A stretch of 64,000 nucleotides of DNA. Source: Saccharopolyspora gloriosae. Its GTDB lineage: Bacteria; Actinomycetota; Actinomycetes; Mycobacteriales; Pseudonocardiaceae. The notes under the pieces are model-generated. The model was given only the letters and a program-made list of their open reading frames with translations, was not told where the DNA came from and made no database searches. A program made the position numbers and the translations under genes. How positions within the stretch are numbered: the first letter of the stretch is position 1; each line of letters starts with the position of its first letter. The stretch spans positions 4,759,470 to 4,823,469 of the forward strand of contig NZ_CP059557.1 of assembly GCF_022828475.1 (NCBI RefSeq), read 5' to 3'. Below, in pieces: positions 21,103 to 31,612 of the stretch.

Positions 21103-23202
21103 GTGTCCGTCACCGACGATCTTGCCCGCTTGACCACCAAGCGACTGCCCGCAGACTGGACCGAGTTGGACCAGCGCGCCGTGGACACGGTCCGGGTGCT
21201 GGCCGCCGACGCGGTCGAGAAATGCGGCAGCGGGCACCCAGGCACCGCCATGAGCCTGGCCCCCGCCGCCTACGCACTGTTCCAGCGCGTCATGCGGCAC
21301 GACCCCACCGACGCCGACTGGATCGGCCGGGACCGCTTCGTGCTGTCCGCGGGCCACTCCAGCCTGACGCTGTACCTCCAGCTGTTCCTGTCCGGGTACG
21401 GGCTGGAGCTGGACGACATCAAGGCGCTGCGCACCTGGGACTCCAAGACCCCCGGTCACCCGGAGTACTGGCACACGCCCGGCATCGAGACCACCACCGG
21501 CCCGCTGGGCCAGGGTCTCGCCAACGGCGTCGGCATGGCCATCGCCGCCCGCCGCGAGCGCGGTCTGCTGGATCCGGAGTCGGCGCCGGGCGAGAGCCTG
21601 TTCGACCACCAGATCTACGTGATCGCCTCCGACGGCGACATCGAGGAGGGCGTCACCTCCGAAGCTTCGTCGCTGGCGGGCACTCAGCAGCTGGGCAACC
21701 TCACGGTGATCTACGACGCGAACGAGATCTCCATCGAGGACGACACCAAGATCGCGCTGTCCGAGGACACCGCGAAGCGCTACGAGGCCTACGGCTGGCA
21801 CGTGGTGACCGTCGACGGCGGCGAGGACGTGTCCAGCATCCTCGACGCGCTGGACGCGGCCAAGGGCAAGCCCGAGCAGCCGACGCTGATCGTGCTGCGC
21901 ACGGTGATCGGCTACCCGGCGCCGACCAAGATGAACACCGGCAAGGCGCACGGCGCCGCGCTGGGCGGCGACGAGGTCTCCGAGATCAAGAAGGCGCTGG
22001 GCTTCGACCCGGAGCAGACCTTCGAGGTCTCCGACGAGGTCCTCGCGCACGCCCGCAAGGCCGTCGACCGCGGCCAGGCCGCGCACGCCGAGTGGCAGGA
22101 GCGCTACGACAAGTGGGCCGCGGCGAACCCGGAGCGCAAGGCGCTGCTGGAGCGCATCCGCGTCCGCGAGCTGCCCGCCGGCTGGCACGAGAAGCTGCCG
22201 ACGTGGGAGGCCGACGGCAAGGGCATCGCGACCCGCAAGGCCTCCGGTGAGGTGCTGGCCGCGCTGGCCGACGTGCTGCCGGAGCTGTGGGGCGGTTCCG
22301 CCGACCTGGCGGAGAGCAACAACACCACCATGAAGGGCGTCGACTCGTTCGGCCCCGCGCACATCTCCACCAACTCGTGGAAGGCCCAGCCGTACGGCCG
22401 GACGCTGCACTTCGGCGTTCGCGAGCACGCCATGGGCTCGATCCTCAACGGCATCGCGCTGCACGGCGGCACCCGCCCCTACGGCGGCACCTTCCTGATC
22501 TTCAGCGACTACATGCGGCCCGCGGTGCGGCTCGCGGCGCTGATGAAGGCCCCGACGATCTACGTGTGGACGCACGACTCGATCGGCCTGGGCGAGGACG
22601 GCCCGACGCACCAGCCGATCGAGCAGCTGTCCTCGCTGCGCGCCATCCCCGGCCTGTCCGTGGTCCGCCCGGCGGACGCGAACGAGACCTCGTTCGCGTG
22701 GAAGGCCGTGCTGGAGGACACCACCGCCCCCGCCGGTCTGGCGCTAACCCGCCAGGGCGTGCCGACGCTGGAGGGCACCGACTCCGAGGGTGTCGCCAAG
22801 GGCGGCTACGTGCTGGCCGAGGCGTCCTCCGGCACGCCGGAGCTGGTGATCATCGCCACGGGTTCCGAGGTCCAGCTGGCCGTTGAGGCCAGGAAGATCC
22901 TGGAGGCCGACGGCGTTGCCACTCGTGTGGTGTCGATGCCGTGCGTCGAGTGGTTCGACCGGCAGGGCAAGGCCTACCGCGAGCAGGTGCTGCCCCCGTC
23001 GGTGCGCGCCCGCGTCTCCGTCGAGGCCGGGATCGCCCAGTCCTGGCACCGGTTCACCGGTGACCTCGGCGAGAACGTCTCGATCGAGCACTTCGGTGCG
23101 TCGGCGGACTACAAGACCCTGTTCGAGAAGTTCGGCTTCACCACCGACGCGGTCGTCGATGCCGCGCGGCGAAGCCTGGAGAACGCGCGCTCCCACGCGT
23201 GA
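21103..23202 (+). CDS. tkt: Transketolase
   Basis: A thiamine-diphosphate enzyme of 699 residues that moves two-carbon units between pentose and triose/hexose phosphates. Visible are [17 protein letters not shown] and the ThDP/metal motif [17 protein letters not shown] in the N-terminal domain, then [14 protein letters not shown], the VREHAMGS glutamate, and [18 protein letters not shown] in the middle domain. The GTG at 21103 sits 8 nt after GGAG. It is the first gene of the pentose-phosphate operon (Rv1449c position). Confidence 0.96.
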   Translation: MSVTDDLARLTTKRLPADWTELDQRAVDTVRVLAADAVEKCGSGHPGTAMSLAPAAYALFQRVMRHDPTDADWIGRDRFVLSAGHSSLTLYLQLFLSGYGLELDDIKALRTWDSKTPGHPEYWHTPGIETTTGPLGQGLANGVGMAIAARRERGLLDPESAPGESLFDHQIYVIASDGDIEEGVTSEASSLAGTQQLGNLTVIYDANEISIEDDTKIALSEDTAKRYEAYGWHVVTVDGGEDVSSILDALDAAKGKPEQPTLIVLRTVIGYPAPTKMNTGKAHGAALGGDEVSEIKKALGFDPEQTFEVSDEVLAHARKAVDRGQAAHAEWQERYDKWAAANPERKALLERIRVRELPAGWHEKLPTWEADGKGIATRKASGEVLAALADVLPELWGGSADLAESNNTTMKGVDSFGPAHISTNSWKAQPYGRTLHFGVREHAMGSILNGIALHGGTRPYGGTFLIFSDYMRPAVRLAALMKAPTIYVWTHDSIGLGEDGPTHQPIEQLSSLRAIPGLSVVRPADANETSFAWKAVLEDTTAPAGLALTRQGVPTLEGTDSEGVAKGGYVLAEASSGTPELVIIATGSEVQLAVEARKILEADGVATRVVSMPCVEWFDRQGKAYREQVLPPSVRARVSVEAGIAQSWHRFTGDLGENVSIEHFGASADYKTLFEKFGFTTDAVVDAARRSLENARSHA

Positions 23203-23216
23203 GTGGAGGTATCCCA

Positions 23217-24317
23217 GTGACGAACAACCAGAACCTCACCGCGCTCAGCCAGGCGGGCGTGGCGATCTGGCTGGACGACCTGTCCCGCCAGCGGATCACG
23301 TCCGGCAACCTGACCGAGCTGATCAACGACTACGCGGTCGTGGGCGTCACCAGCAACCCCACGATCTTCGCGAAGGCGCTGTCGAACGCGGCCGACTACA
23401 ACGACCAGGTACGTGAGCTCGCCGCCCGCGGTGCCGGCGTGGACGACACCGTCCGCGAGCTGACCACCAAGGACGTGCGCGACGCCGCCGACGTCTTCCG
23501 CAACGTCTACGAGGCGGGCGACGACGGCCGGGTCTCGCTGGAGGTGGACCCGCGGCTGGCGCACGACACCGACCGCACGGTCGCCGAGGCGCTCGAGCTG
23601 TGGAAGGCCGTGGACCGGCCGAACCTGATGGTCAAGATCCCGGCGACGGTCGAGGGCCTGCCCGCGATCACCCGGGTGCTGGCCGAGGGCGTCAGCGTGA
23701 ACGTGACGCTGATCTTCTCCGTGGACCGCTACCGGGACGTGATGGACGCGTACCTGGCCGGTCTGGAGCAGGCCAAGGCCAACGGCCACGAGCTGAACAC
23801 CATCGCCTCGGTCGCATCGTTTTTCGTGTCCCGCGTGGACAGCGAGATCGACAAGCGGCTGGAGGGCCTCGAGGGCGGCCAGGACCTGCAGGGCAAGGCG
23901 GCCATCGCCAACGCCCGGCTGGCCTACGCGGCCTACGAGGAGGTCTTCTCCTCCGACCGGTTCCAGGCGCTCGCCGCGTCCGGCGCGAAGCCGCAGCGCG
24001 CGCTGTGGGCCTCGACCGGCGTGAAGTCCCCGGAGTACTCCGACACCCGCTACGTCGACCAGCTGGTGGCGCCGAACACGGTGAACACCATGCCGGAGGC
24101 GACGCTGTTCGCCACCGCCGACCACGCGCAGGTGGACGGTGACCAGGTCAGCGGCACGAAGGACGTCTCGCAGCAGGTGTTCGACGACCTGACCGCCGCC
24201 GGAATCGACCTCGACGACGTGTTCGCGGTGCTGGAGCGCGAGGGCGTCGAGAAGTTCGAGAAATCCTGGGAGGAACTGCTCGACACTGTTCGCGAGCAGC
24301 TCGACCAGGCCAAGTAG
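23217..24317 (+). CDS. tal: Transaldolase
   Basis: A 366-residue class I aldolase-fold enzyme that transfers dihydroxyacetone units. [11 protein letters not shown] lies near residue 50 and the Schiff-base lysine is Lys140 in NLMVKIPAT, with [12 protein letters not shown] and [10 protein letters not shown] further on. The GTG at 23217 follows GGAGG by 7 nt, 14 nt after the tkt stop. The length fits the longer actinobacterial/cyanobacterial transaldolases. Confidence 0.95.
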   Translation: MTNNQNLTALSQAGVAIWLDDLSRQRITSGNLTELINDYAVVGVTSNPTIFAKALSNAADYNDQVRELAARGAGVDDTVRELTTKDVRDAADVFRNVYEAGDDGRVSLEVDPRLAHDTDRTVAEALELWKAVDRPNLMVKIPATVEGLPAITRVLAEGVSVNVTLIFSVDRYRDVMDAYLAGLEQAKANGHELNTIASVASFFVSRVDSEIDKRLEGLEGGQDLQGKAAIANARLAYAAYEEVFSSDRFQALAASGAKPQRALWASTGVKSPEYSDTRYVDQLVAPNTVNTMPEATLFATADHAQVDGDQVSGTKDVSQQVFDDLTAAGIDLDDVFAVLEREGVEKFEKSWEELLDTVREQLDQAK

Positions 24318-24351
24318 CGGCTGTTCCACCGCGGGTGTGCCCCGCTCGCAG

Positions 24352-24392
24352 CCCGGGGCACGCGACATTCCACGGAATTCGCGTGCCCCGGG
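24352..24392 (+). terminator. Long hairpin between tal and pgi
   Basis: Arms 24352-24365 and 24379-24392 pair over 14 bp (CCCGGGGCACGCGA with its complement), and the loop contains ATTCC-AC-GGAAT. There is no T-tract, and pgi continues downstream, so it may be a partial terminator or an mRNA-processing/stability structure inside the operon. Confidence 0.5.
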
Positions 24393-24489
24393 TGCTGTGA
24401 CCGGTGAGCCACGCTCATCGGGTGCGCCTGCGGCGGAGGCCGGATCGCCCACCGTCAACGCCGCCTATCGCCTAGACACGAGGAAGAAG

Positions 24490-26124
24490 ATGGCAACCGA
24501 AACTTCAGTCGAGATCGCAGACGAGGGGCTGGCAGGGGAGGCTCGCCCGCTGGCCGAGCGGCTGACCTCGGGTGCGGCGGCGAGCGGCCTCGCGGCCGGC
24601 GACGCCACCCTCTGGGGCGCGGACGCTGAGAGCGAGGCGTCGATCCGGCTTTCCTGGACCACGCTGCACGAGACTTCCCGCCCGCTGCTCGCGGAGATCG
24701 ACGCGCTGCGCGCGGAGCTGCACGCCGACGGCGTGGACCGGGTCGTGCTCGCCGGAATGGGCGGTTCCTCGCTGGCGCCCGAAGTGATCGCCGCGACCGC
24801 GGGCGTGCCGCTGACCGTGCTGGACACCACCGACCCGGGGCAGGTCGGCGACGCCCTGTCCGGCGACCTGGACCGCACCGTGCTGGTCGTGTCGTCGAAG
24901 TCCGGCAACACCGTCGAGACCGACAGCCACCGCCGCATCTTCGAGGCCGCTTTTTCCGCGAACGGAATCGATCCGGCTACCCGCATCGTGGTGGTCACCG
25001 ACCCTGGGTCACCGATGGAGACGGCCGCGCGGGAGGCCGGTTACCGGCGGGTGTTCACCGCTGACCCGAACGTGGGTGGCCGCTACTCGGCGCTGACCGC
25101 GTTCGGGCTGGTCCCCGCCGGATTGGCCGGTGCGGACATCGCGACCCTGCTCGATGACGCGGCCACCGCGTTCGAACTGGTCAGTGCCGATTCCGAGAGC
25201 AACCCGGCGATTCGGCTGGCCGCGGCCTGGGCGGCGGCGCACGAGCACGGCGCCGAGAAGCTGGTGCTCGCCGACGGAGGCTCCGGCATCCCCGGCTTCG
25301 GCGACTGGGCCGAGCAGCTGATCGCCGAGTCCACCGGCAAGCAGGGCACCGGCCTGCTGCCGGTCGTCGTGGAGAACTCCGAAGCCCCCGGCTTCGCCGA
25401 CGCGGGCCGCGACGCCACGACCATCGCCATCGGTGGCGCCGTCGACGGCGCGCAGCTGGTGACGACCGGCCCGCTGGGCGCGCAGTTCCTGCTGTGGGAG
25501 TTCGCCACGGCGCTGGCCGGGAAGTTGCTCGGCATCAACCCGTTCGACCAGCCCGACGTGGAGGCCGCGAAGAAGGCGGCCCGCGCCCTGCTCGACGGCC
25601 CGTCCGGCGGTCCGGTGGTGACTCCGGTGCTGGTGTCGGGACAGATCGAGGTCCACGCCTCCGGCGACTGGTTCAGCGCGGGCGTGGGCACCGTGGCCGA
25701 GGCGCTGCGCGCGTTCGTCAAGTCCGCGCCGAGCACCGGCTACCTGGCGGTGCAGGCCTACCTGGACCGCCTCGACGACGCCTCCGCCGCGCTGCTGCGC
25801 CCGGAGCTGGCCCGCCGCACCGGGTTGCAGACCACGTTCGGCTGGGGTCCGCGATTCCTGCACTCCACCGGCCAGTACCACAAGGGCGGCCACCAGAACG
25901 GCGCGTTCCTGCAGATCACCGGTGAACCCGAGAACGACCTGGACGTCCCGGATCGGCCCTACACGCTGGCGAGCCTGCAACGGGCGCAGGCGCTGGGCGA
26001 CGGGCAGGTGCTGATGCAGCACAACCGCCCGGTGCTGCGACTGCACCTGACCGACCGGGCCGCCGGCCTGGTCGAACTGGTCAAGGCCGTCCAGGACCTG
26101 CACGACGAGAGGGGTGGAGCGTGA
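24490..26124 (+). CDS. pgi: Glucose-6-phosphate isomerase
   Basis: About 544 residues, two SIS domains. Substrate-binding segments include LAGMGGSSLAPEVI, VVSSKSGNTVETDS and the glucose-6-phosphate loop GGRYSALTAFGLVPAGL; the C-terminal active-site region has GPRFLHSTGQYHKGGHQNGAF. The ATG at 24490 follows GAGGAAG. In M. tuberculosis, pgi is elsewhere on the chromosome; here it is inside the pentose-phosphate operon and overlaps zwf by 4 bp, linking the oxidative branch to recycling of fructose-6-phosphate. Confidence 0.94.
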   Translation: MATETSVEIADEGLAGEARPLAERLTSGAAASGLAAGDATLWGADAESEASIRLSWTTLHETSRPLLAEIDALRAELHADGVDRVVLAGMGGSSLAPEVIAATAGVPLTVLDTTDPGQVGDALSGDLDRTVLVVSSKSGNTVETDSHRRIFEAAFSANGIDPATRIVVVTDPGSPMETAAREAGYRRVFTADPNVGGRYSALTAFGLVPAGLAGADIATLLDDAATAFELVSADSESNPAIRLAAAWAAAHEHGAEKLVLADGGSGIPGFGDWAEQLIAESTGKQGTGLLPVVVENSEAPGFADAGRDATTIAIGGAVDGAQLVTTGPLGAQFLLWEFATALAGKLLGINPFDQPDVEAAKKAARALLDGPSGGPVVTPVLVSGQIEVHASGDWFSAGVGTVAEALRAFVKSAPSTGYLAVQAYLDRLDDASAALLRPELARRTGLQTTFGWGPRFLHSTGQYHKGGHQNGAFLQITGEPENDLDVPDRPYTLASLQRAQALGDGQVLMQHNRPVLRLHLTDRAAGLVELVKAVQDLHDERGGA

Positions 26125-27656
26125 GCTCCCGAGACCTGCCGCGCAACCCGCTGCGGGATCCGCGCGACAAGCGCCTGCCGCGGATCGCCGGGCCGTCCGG
26201 CCTGACGATCTTCGGCGTGACCGGGGACCTGTCCCGCAAGAAGCTGATGCCCGCGATCTACGACCTGGCCAACCGGGGGCTGCTGCCGCCGGGGTTCGCC
26301 CTGACCGGCTTCGCTCGCCGGGACTGGGAGGACCAGGACTTCATGCAGGTCGTCTACGAGGCGGTCAAGGAGCACGCGCGCACGCCGTTCCACCAGACGG
26401 TCTGGGACCGGCTGGCGGAGGGCATCCGCTTCGTGCCGGGCTCGTTCGACGACCCGGACGCGTTCGACCGGCTCGCCGAGACCGTCAAGCAGCTCGACAA
26501 GGAACGCGGCACCGGCGGCAACCACGCCTTCTACCTGTCGGTTCCGCCGTCGGCGTTCCCGACGGTGCTCACCCAGCTGTCCCGCTCCGGGCTGACCGAC
26601 CAGTCGCCCGATCAGTGGCGCCGGGTGGTCATCGAGAAGCCGTTCGGGCACGACCTGGAGAGCGCCCAGCACCTCAACAAGATCGTCAACGAGGTGTTCC
26701 CCGAGGACTCGGTGTTCCGCATCGACCACTACCTCGGCAAGGAGACGGTGCAGAACATCCTGGCGCTGCGCTTCGCGAACCAGCTGTTCGAGCCGTTGTG
26801 GAACGCCCACTACGTCGACCACGTGCAGATCACGATGGCCGAGGACATCGGGCTGGGCGGCCGGGCCGGGTACTACGACGGCATCGGCGCGGCCCGCGAC
26901 GTCATCCAGAACCACCTGCTGCAGCTGATGGCGCTGACCGCGATGGAGGAGCCGGTGAGCTTCGCCCCGCAGGATCTGCGCGCGGAGAAGCTCAAGGTGC
27001 TGTCGGCGACCAAGCCCGTCGGCCCGTTCGACGAGACGACGGCGCGCGGGCAGTACACCGGCGGCTGGCAGGGCGGTTCGCTGGTGCCGGGCCTGCACGA
27101 GGAAGGCGGGTTCTCGGACGACTCGACCACCGAGACCTACGCGGCGATCACCCTCGAGGTGGAGAGCCGGCGTTGGGCCGGGGTGCCGTTCTACCTGCGC
27201 ACCGGCAAGCGGCTGGGCCGACGCGTCACGGAGATCGCCGTGGTGTTCAAGCGCGCCCCGCACCTGCCGTTCGACGACACCATGACCGAGGAGCTGGGCC
27301 AGAACGCCCTGGTCATCCGGGTTCAGCCGGATGAGGGTGTGACGATGCGCTTCGGTTCGAAGGTCCCCGGCACCTCGATGGAGGTGCGGGACGTGACGAT
27401 GGACTTCGGCTACGGCCACGCGTTCACCGAGTCGTCCCCGGAGGCCTACGAGCGCCTGATCCTGGACGTGCTGCTGGGCGAGCCGTCGCTGTTCCCGGTC
27501 AACGCCGAGGTCGAGCAGTCCTGGAAGATCCTCGACCCGGTGCTGGACTACTGGGCGGCGCGCGGAGCGCCGGAGAACTACAAGGCCGGGACGTGGGGTC
27601 CGCCCGCGGCGGACGCCATGATGGCCCGCACCGGACGCGTCTGGAGGCGACCGTGA
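26121..27656 (+). CDS. zwf: Glucose-6-phosphate 1-dehydrogenase
   Basis: A 511-residue enzyme of the oxidative pentose-phosphate pathway. The Rossmann motif is GVTGDLSRKKL (32-42), followed by EKPFG (172-176) and the active-site RIDHYLGKE (200-208) with catalytic His. It overlaps pgi upstream and opcA downstream, each by 4 bp. It probably uses NADP (inference from family). Confidence 0.96.
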   Translation: MSSRDLPRNPLRDPRDKRLPRIAGPSGLTIFGVTGDLSRKKLMPAIYDLANRGLLPPGFALTGFARRDWEDQDFMQVVYEAVKEHARTPFHQTVWDRLAEGIRFVPGSFDDPDAFDRLAETVKQLDKERGTGGNHAFYLSVPPSAFPTVLTQLSRSGLTDQSPDQWRRVVIEKPFGHDLESAQHLNKIVNEVFPEDSVFRIDHYLGKETVQNILALRFANQLFEPLWNAHYVDHVQITMAEDIGLGGRAGYYDGIGAARDVIQNHLLQLMALTAMEEPVSFAPQDLRAEKLKVLSATKPVGPFDETTARGQYTGGWQGGSLVPGLHEEGGFSDDSTTETYAAITLEVESRRWAGVPFYLRTGKRLGRRVTEIAVVFKRAPHLPFDDTMTEELGQNALVIRVQPDEGVTMRFGSKVPGTSMEVRDVTMDFGYGHAFTESSPEAYERLILDVLLGEPSLFPVNAEVEQSWKILDPVLDYWAARGAPENYKAGTWGPPAADAMMARTGRVWRRP

Positions 27657-28648
27657 TCATCGACCTGCCCTCGACCACCACCTCGCAGGTCAACAAGAAG
27701 ATGGTCGAGCTGCGCGAGACCGGTGGTGCGGTCGCGCTCGGCCGAGTCCTCACCTTGGTGATCGTCACCGGGGACGGCACGGAGACCGAGAAGGCCATCC
27801 AGGCCGCCAACGACGCCAGCCGGGAACATCCGGCGCGGGTGATCGTGGTGGCACGGGGTTCGAAGGAGGCCGCGCCGCGGCTGGACGCGCAGATCCGCAT
27901 CGGCGGGGACGCGGGTGCCTCGGAGGTCGTGGTGCTGCGCCTCTACGGCGCGCTGGCCGACGAGGGCGCCGGTTCGGTGGTGCCGTTGCTGCTGCCGGAC
28001 GCTCCGGTCGTGGCCTGGTGGCCCACCGAGGCGCCCGAGGTCCCGGCGAAGGACCCGATCGGGCTGTTGTCGCACCGCCGGATCACCGACGCGGCCGCGG
28101 CCCCCGACCCGATCAAGTCCCTCCAGTCCCGCGTCAAGTCCTATGTGGAGGGTGACACGGACATGTCGTGGACCCGGCTCACCTCGTGGCGCGCGATGCT
28201 GACCGCGGCACTGGACCTGCCGCCTTACGAGGCGGTGACCAGCGCGGTCGTCACCGGCGCCGCGGGCTCGCCGTCCACGGATCTGCTGGCCGCGTGGCTG
28301 GGCGCCTACCTGGAGGTGCCGGTGCAGCGGGTGGAGCACTCGCGCGGACCGGGCATCGTCTCGGCGGAACTGCGGCGGCCCTCCGGCTCGGTCAAGATCG
28401 TCCGCCCGGACGGCAAGGTCGGCACGTTGACCCAGCCGGGCCAGCCGGACCGGCAAATCGCGCTGCACCGCCGCGAGGTCCGGGACTGCTTGGCCGAGGA
28501 GCTGCGGCGGCTCGACCCGGACGAGATCTACGAGGTCACCCTGGGCGGCCTCGGCGGCATCCGGCGCACCGACGAACCGGACCCGGAACCGCCCGAGGCC
28601 GAGCAGGACGGTTCGGTTCCGGAGCAGACGGCGGAAGGCGACGCATGA
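27653..28648 (+). CDS. opcA: OpcA, glucose-6-phosphate dehydrogenase assembly protein
   Basis: A 331-residue OpcA family protein, activator/assembly factor of Zwf in actinobacteria and cyanobacteria. The family hallmarks LVIVTGDGTETEKAIQAA, PLLLPDAPVVAWWP and SYVEGDTDMSWTRLTSWRAML are visible. The GTG at 27653 overlaps the zwf stop, and the stop overlaps the pgl ATG, consistent with tight coupling. The acidic ~30-residue tail looks disordered. Confidence 0.95.
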   Translation: MIIDLPSTTTSQVNKKMVELRETGGAVALGRVLTLVIVTGDGTETEKAIQAANDASREHPARVIVVARGSKEAAPRLDAQIRIGGDAGASEVVVLRLYGALADEGAGSVVPLLLPDAPVVAWWPTEAPEVPAKDPIGLLSHRRITDAAAAPDPIKSLQSRVKSYVEGDTDMSWTRLTSWRAMLTAALDLPPYEAVTSAVVTGAAGSPSTDLLAAWLGAYLEVPVQRVEHSRGPGIVSAELRRPSGSVKIVRPDGKVGTLTQPGQPDRQIALHRREVRDCLAEELRRLDPDEIYEVTLGGLGGIRRTDEPDPEPPEAEQDGSVPEQTAEGDA

Positions 28649-29409
28649 CCAAGCACCAAGTCGTCGTGCACCGCGACGGCGAAGTCCTGGCGGCGGCGGC
28701 CGCCGCCAGGTTGATCACCCGGATCGTGGACGCGCAGACCGCGCACGGGACGGCATCGGTGGTGCTCACCGGCGGCCGCACCGGCATCGGCGTGCTCGAA
28801 CAGGTCCGGCTCTCCCCCGCCCGCGACGCCGTGGACTGGGCGAACGTGGACGTGTACTGGGGCGATGAGCGGTTCCTGCCGGATGGCGACCCGGAGCGCA
28901 ACGAGACCCAGGCCCGAACGGCACTGCTCGATCACGTGGGCATCGACCCGGCCCGGGTGCACCCGATGGCACCGTCCGATGGCAAGTTCGGCGCGGACGC
29001 CGACGCGGCCGCCGCGCACTACGCGGAGCTGCTGGCCACGACCGCCGAGCCCGCCGCCGATTTCCCGGCGCCGCGGTTCGACGTGCTGCTGCTCGGCGTC
29101 GGCGAGGAGGGGCACACGGCTTCGCTGTTCCCCGCTACGCCGTACGTCCGGGAGGAGCAGCGGGCGGTCGTGGGCGTGCACGACTGCCCGAAGCCGCCGC
29201 CGACGCGGATCTCGCTGACGCTGCCCGCGATCCGCTCGGCGGTCGAGGTGTGGCTGATGACGACGGGTGCCGCGAAGGCCGGTCCGGTGGCCGAAGCGCT
29301 CGGCGGCGCCGAGTCGGACGACATTCCGGCTGCCGGTGCCGTCGGCCGGGATCGCACGTTGTGGCTGCTGGATCCGGACGCGGCGGCTCAGGTTCCGCAC
29401 CGGAACTGA
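28645..29409 (+). CDS. pgl: 6-phosphogluconolactonase
   Basis: A 254-residue NagB/Pgl-fold hydrolase of 6-phosphogluconolactone. Motifs: VVLTGGRTGIGVLEQV, VDVYWGDERFLPDGDPERNE and LLLGVGEEGHTASLFP. The ATG overlaps the opcA stop by 4 bp. It is the last gene of the tkt-to-pgl operon and is followed by a classical terminator. Confidence 0.95.
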   Translation: MTKHQVVVHRDGEVLAAAAAARLITRIVDAQTAHGTASVVLTGGRTGIGVLEQVRLSPARDAVDWANVDVYWGDERFLPDGDPERNETQARTALLDHVGIDPARVHPMAPSDGKFGADADAAAAHYAELLATTAEPAADFPAPRFDVLLLGVGEEGHTASLFPATPYVREEQRAVVGVHDCPKPPPTRISLTLPAIRSAVEVWLMTTGAAKAGPVAEALGGAESDDIPAAGAVGRDRTLWLLDPDAAAQVPHRN

Positions 29410-29427
29410 CCGCGTCGCGTGACATCC

Positions 29428-29470
29428 GGGCCGTTCGCCTCCTCGTGAGGCGGACGGCCCGTTTCTTTTG
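29428..29470 (+). terminator. Intrinsic terminator of the pentose-phosphate operon
   Basis: Arms 29428-29441 and 29447-29460 (GGGCCGTTCGCCTC with its complement, one wobble pair) around a 5-nt loop, followed by GTTTCTTTTG. It lies 19 nt past the pgl stop. Confidence 0.85.
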
Positions 29471-29547
29471 CCGACCCAAAGTGGCCTTTCATTATCTTCG
29501 CAAATTGGACCTTGGGAATAGCCATTTCCAATCGGAGGATGGTCGGC

Positions 29548-30222
29548 ATGACCGAACCGACCGCCTCCCCCGCTCCGCCGCTGTCCGCCACCGCCCGAAC
29601 CTCCCTGGGCCGCAGAAAGGACCGGGCGGGCACCGACCGGACGAGCCTGCACGAAGTCCTCGACGCCGCCCTGATCTGCCATCTCGGTCTGGTTCTGGAC
29701 GGGCACCCGCAGGTGTTGCCCACCGGGTTCGGCCGAGACGGCGACGTGCTCTACCTGCACGGTTCCAGCGGGGCGCGCAGCATGCTCGCCGCAGGCGATG
29801 AGCCGCAGGTGTGCGTGACCGTCACCTTGCTCGACGCGGTCGTGTACTCGCGCACCCTCAACGACCACTCGATGAACTACCGCAGCGCCGTGATCTACGG
29901 CAGGCCGCGAGTGGTGACGGATCCCGCGGAGAAGGACCACGGGCTGCGCGTGCTCTCCGAACACCTCGCGCCCGGTTCGTGGGAGCACGCCCGCGTCCCG
30001 AACGCGAAGGAGCTCGCGGCGGTGACGGTGCTGGCGCTGCCGCTGAACGAGGCCTCGGTGAAGGCGCGCACCGGCCCGCCCGCCGACGACCCGGCGGAAT
30101 ACGCGACGGGCGCCTGGGCGGGAGTGCTGCCGCTGCACCAGCAGTGGGGAACCCCGATCCCCGCCCCGGACCTGGCCGCCGGCATCCCCGCCCCACCGCA
30201 CATCACCGACCGCCGAACCTGA
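29548..30222 (+). CDS. Pyridoxamine 5'-phosphate oxidase-like flavin-binding protein
   Basis: A 224-residue split-barrel protein resembling the pyridoxamine-5'-phosphate-oxidase-related family (5-nitroimidazole-resistance type). Motifs: ICHLGLVLDGHPQVLPTGFGRDGDVLYLHGSSGARSM, then LDAVVYSRTLNDHSMNYRSAVIYGRPRVV. These probably bind FMN or F420; the substrate is unknown. The ATG at 29548 lies 9 nt after GGAGG (29534-29538). It is a single-gene unit after the operon terminator. Confidence 0.85.
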   Translation: MTEPTASPAPPLSATARTSLGRRKDRAGTDRTSLHEVLDAALICHLGLVLDGHPQVLPTGFGRDGDVLYLHGSSGARSMLAAGDEPQVCVTVTLLDAVVYSRTLNDHSMNYRSAVIYGRPRVVTDPAEKDHGLRVLSEHLAPGSWEHARVPNAKELAAVTVLALPLNEASVKARTGPPADDPAEYATGAWAGVLPLHQQWGTPIPAPDLAAGIPAPPHITDRRT

Positions 30223-30426
30223 CCGGCCAGGCGCCTCAACTCAACCCACCTCAGACGACCGCCCACCGGCCAACGGGAATATCCACCCCGAGAAGCCAGT
30301 GAGCCGATGACTCCTCCGTTCCTTCGGCCGGAGGGATCGCTTAGTCCGAGGGACCGGCGAGGTCAATGCCTGCTTTGCCCCTCCCGGGCGGAGGGGACCG
30401 GTCACCTGATGTTCGGTGGTCGACGG

Positions 30427-31371
30427 TCAGGCTCTCCGAAGCCAGGTGTCGAACAGGCGGTTCCGCAGGGCGTAACGGCAGCGCAGCAACCGCCACTGGC
30501 CGTACCTCGTGAACCCGGACGTTCCGCGAGCGCCGGCGAGCAGCGCCCACGCCCCCATCGACAGGTCGTCGGCGATCGCGTTGAGCCGGTACCGCGCCAG
30601 CCGCTGTTCGTCGGGCCGCCCGTCGATGAGCTCCGCGGCCCGCCGCCACTCGTCGTCGAGCTGGCAGGTCTCCACCAGCATCGTCGCGATGTCGTGGTGC
30701 GGATCGGCGTTGCCCGCGATGTCGAAGTCGACCAGCTGCACGTCGTTGCCCGGTCCGAGCAGCACGTTCGACGAGCTGCCGTCCCGATGGCAGGGCCGCA
30801 CGTCCCGGCCCGCCGCGCGCAGCGCCATACCGATCCGGCGCACCTGGTCTCGCATCCAGGTGAAGTCCGCCGGTAGTTCCGCGTCCTCCGCGGCCGCGAG
30901 CTCCGCCCACTGCTCGGCCTCGTCGAACACGTCCCGATCCAGCGGCATCGCCGGCCCCCGGTGCAGCGCGCGCTTCACGGCGGCGACCGCGCCGAGCACG
31001 TCGGCTTCACGCAGGTCGTGCGGCTGCAACGAGTGGTAGGTGCCGGGCAGCCGCGCGTAGGCGATGGCTCCCGCCTCACCGGCCACGGCGCGCACGGCGG
31101 GAGCGACCCCGGCGGAGTGCGCGGCGGCCGCGGACTGCGCCACCTGCTCGGTGTCGACGAGATCGGCGAAGGCGGTGAGCAGGACCGTCACGAACAGGTC
31201 GTCCAGGTCACCGGTGAGGAACAGGCAGTCGTGCTCGGCCGCCCACCGGGTGCGACCGACCAGCGGCTCCAGCGCTCGCTCGAATCCGGCGTCCCCGCGT
31301 CCGGTCACCGCTCGCACCGCGCGGCGGGCGCGGAGTTCACGGGGACCGGGCGTCTCTTGAACGGCGCTCAT
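30427..31371 (-). CDS. Aminoglycoside phosphotransferase-like (APH family) kinase
   Basis: A 314-residue kinase-fold protein. The catalytic loop is PCHRDGSSSNVLL (H-x-D...N) and the metal-binding Asp lies in QLVDFDIAGNADPHHDIATM. The N-terminal lobe is poorly conserved, without a clear glycine-rich loop. The substrate may be a choline-like or sugar alcohol rather than an antibiotic; nothing nearby decides. ATG at 31371 is chosen because the extension toward 31434 would cross a likely promoter region. Confidence 0.82.
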   Translation of the reverse strand: MSAVQETPGPRELRARRAVRAVTGRGDAGFERALEPLVGRTRWAAEHDCLFLTGDLDDLFVTVLLTAFADLVDTEQVAQSAAAAHSAGVAPAVRAVAGEAGAIAYARLPGTYHSLQPHDLREADVLGAVAAVKRALHRGPAMPLDRDVFDEAEQWAELAAAEDAELPADFTWMRDQVRRIGMALRAAGRDVRPCHRDGSSSNVLLGPGNDVQLVDFDIAGNADPHHDIATMLVETCQLDDEWRRAAELIDGRPDEQRLARYRLNAIADDLSMGAWALLAGARGTSGFTRYGQWRLLRCRYALRNRLFDTWLRRA

Positions 31372-31575
31372 CCGGCCACATTTCCCACTCCCCGGACGGT
31401 AGTGACCGGGTGTGGCCGAACCCGCGACGTTCATGTTTCCGGCCGGTTATCAGGTACCGCTGAGATGTCGCGCAGGTAACCGGGTCGGGCATTCGGCACC
31501 GGATCGACGTCCCCGAACGGCTCTTGGGCGCCGAAAGCCGGTGCCCGCCCAACCGACGACCGAACTGTTCAGCAC

Positions 31576-31605
31576 GGAACTCCGGACGGCACCGTCCGGA
31601 GTTCC
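31576..31605 (-). terminator. Perfect 14-bp hairpin after the RraA-like gene
   Basis: GGAACTCCGGACGG (31576-31589) pairs perfectly with 31592-31605, with only a 2-nt spacer. It lies 8 nt past the stop of the RraA-like gene. Confidence 0.7.
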
Positions 31606-31612
31606 ACCCCGA

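Noticed and set aside
21043-22611. Long minus-strand frame opposite tkt
   Set aside because: Typical shadow of a highly expressed GC-rich gene; no ribosome-binding site or motif.
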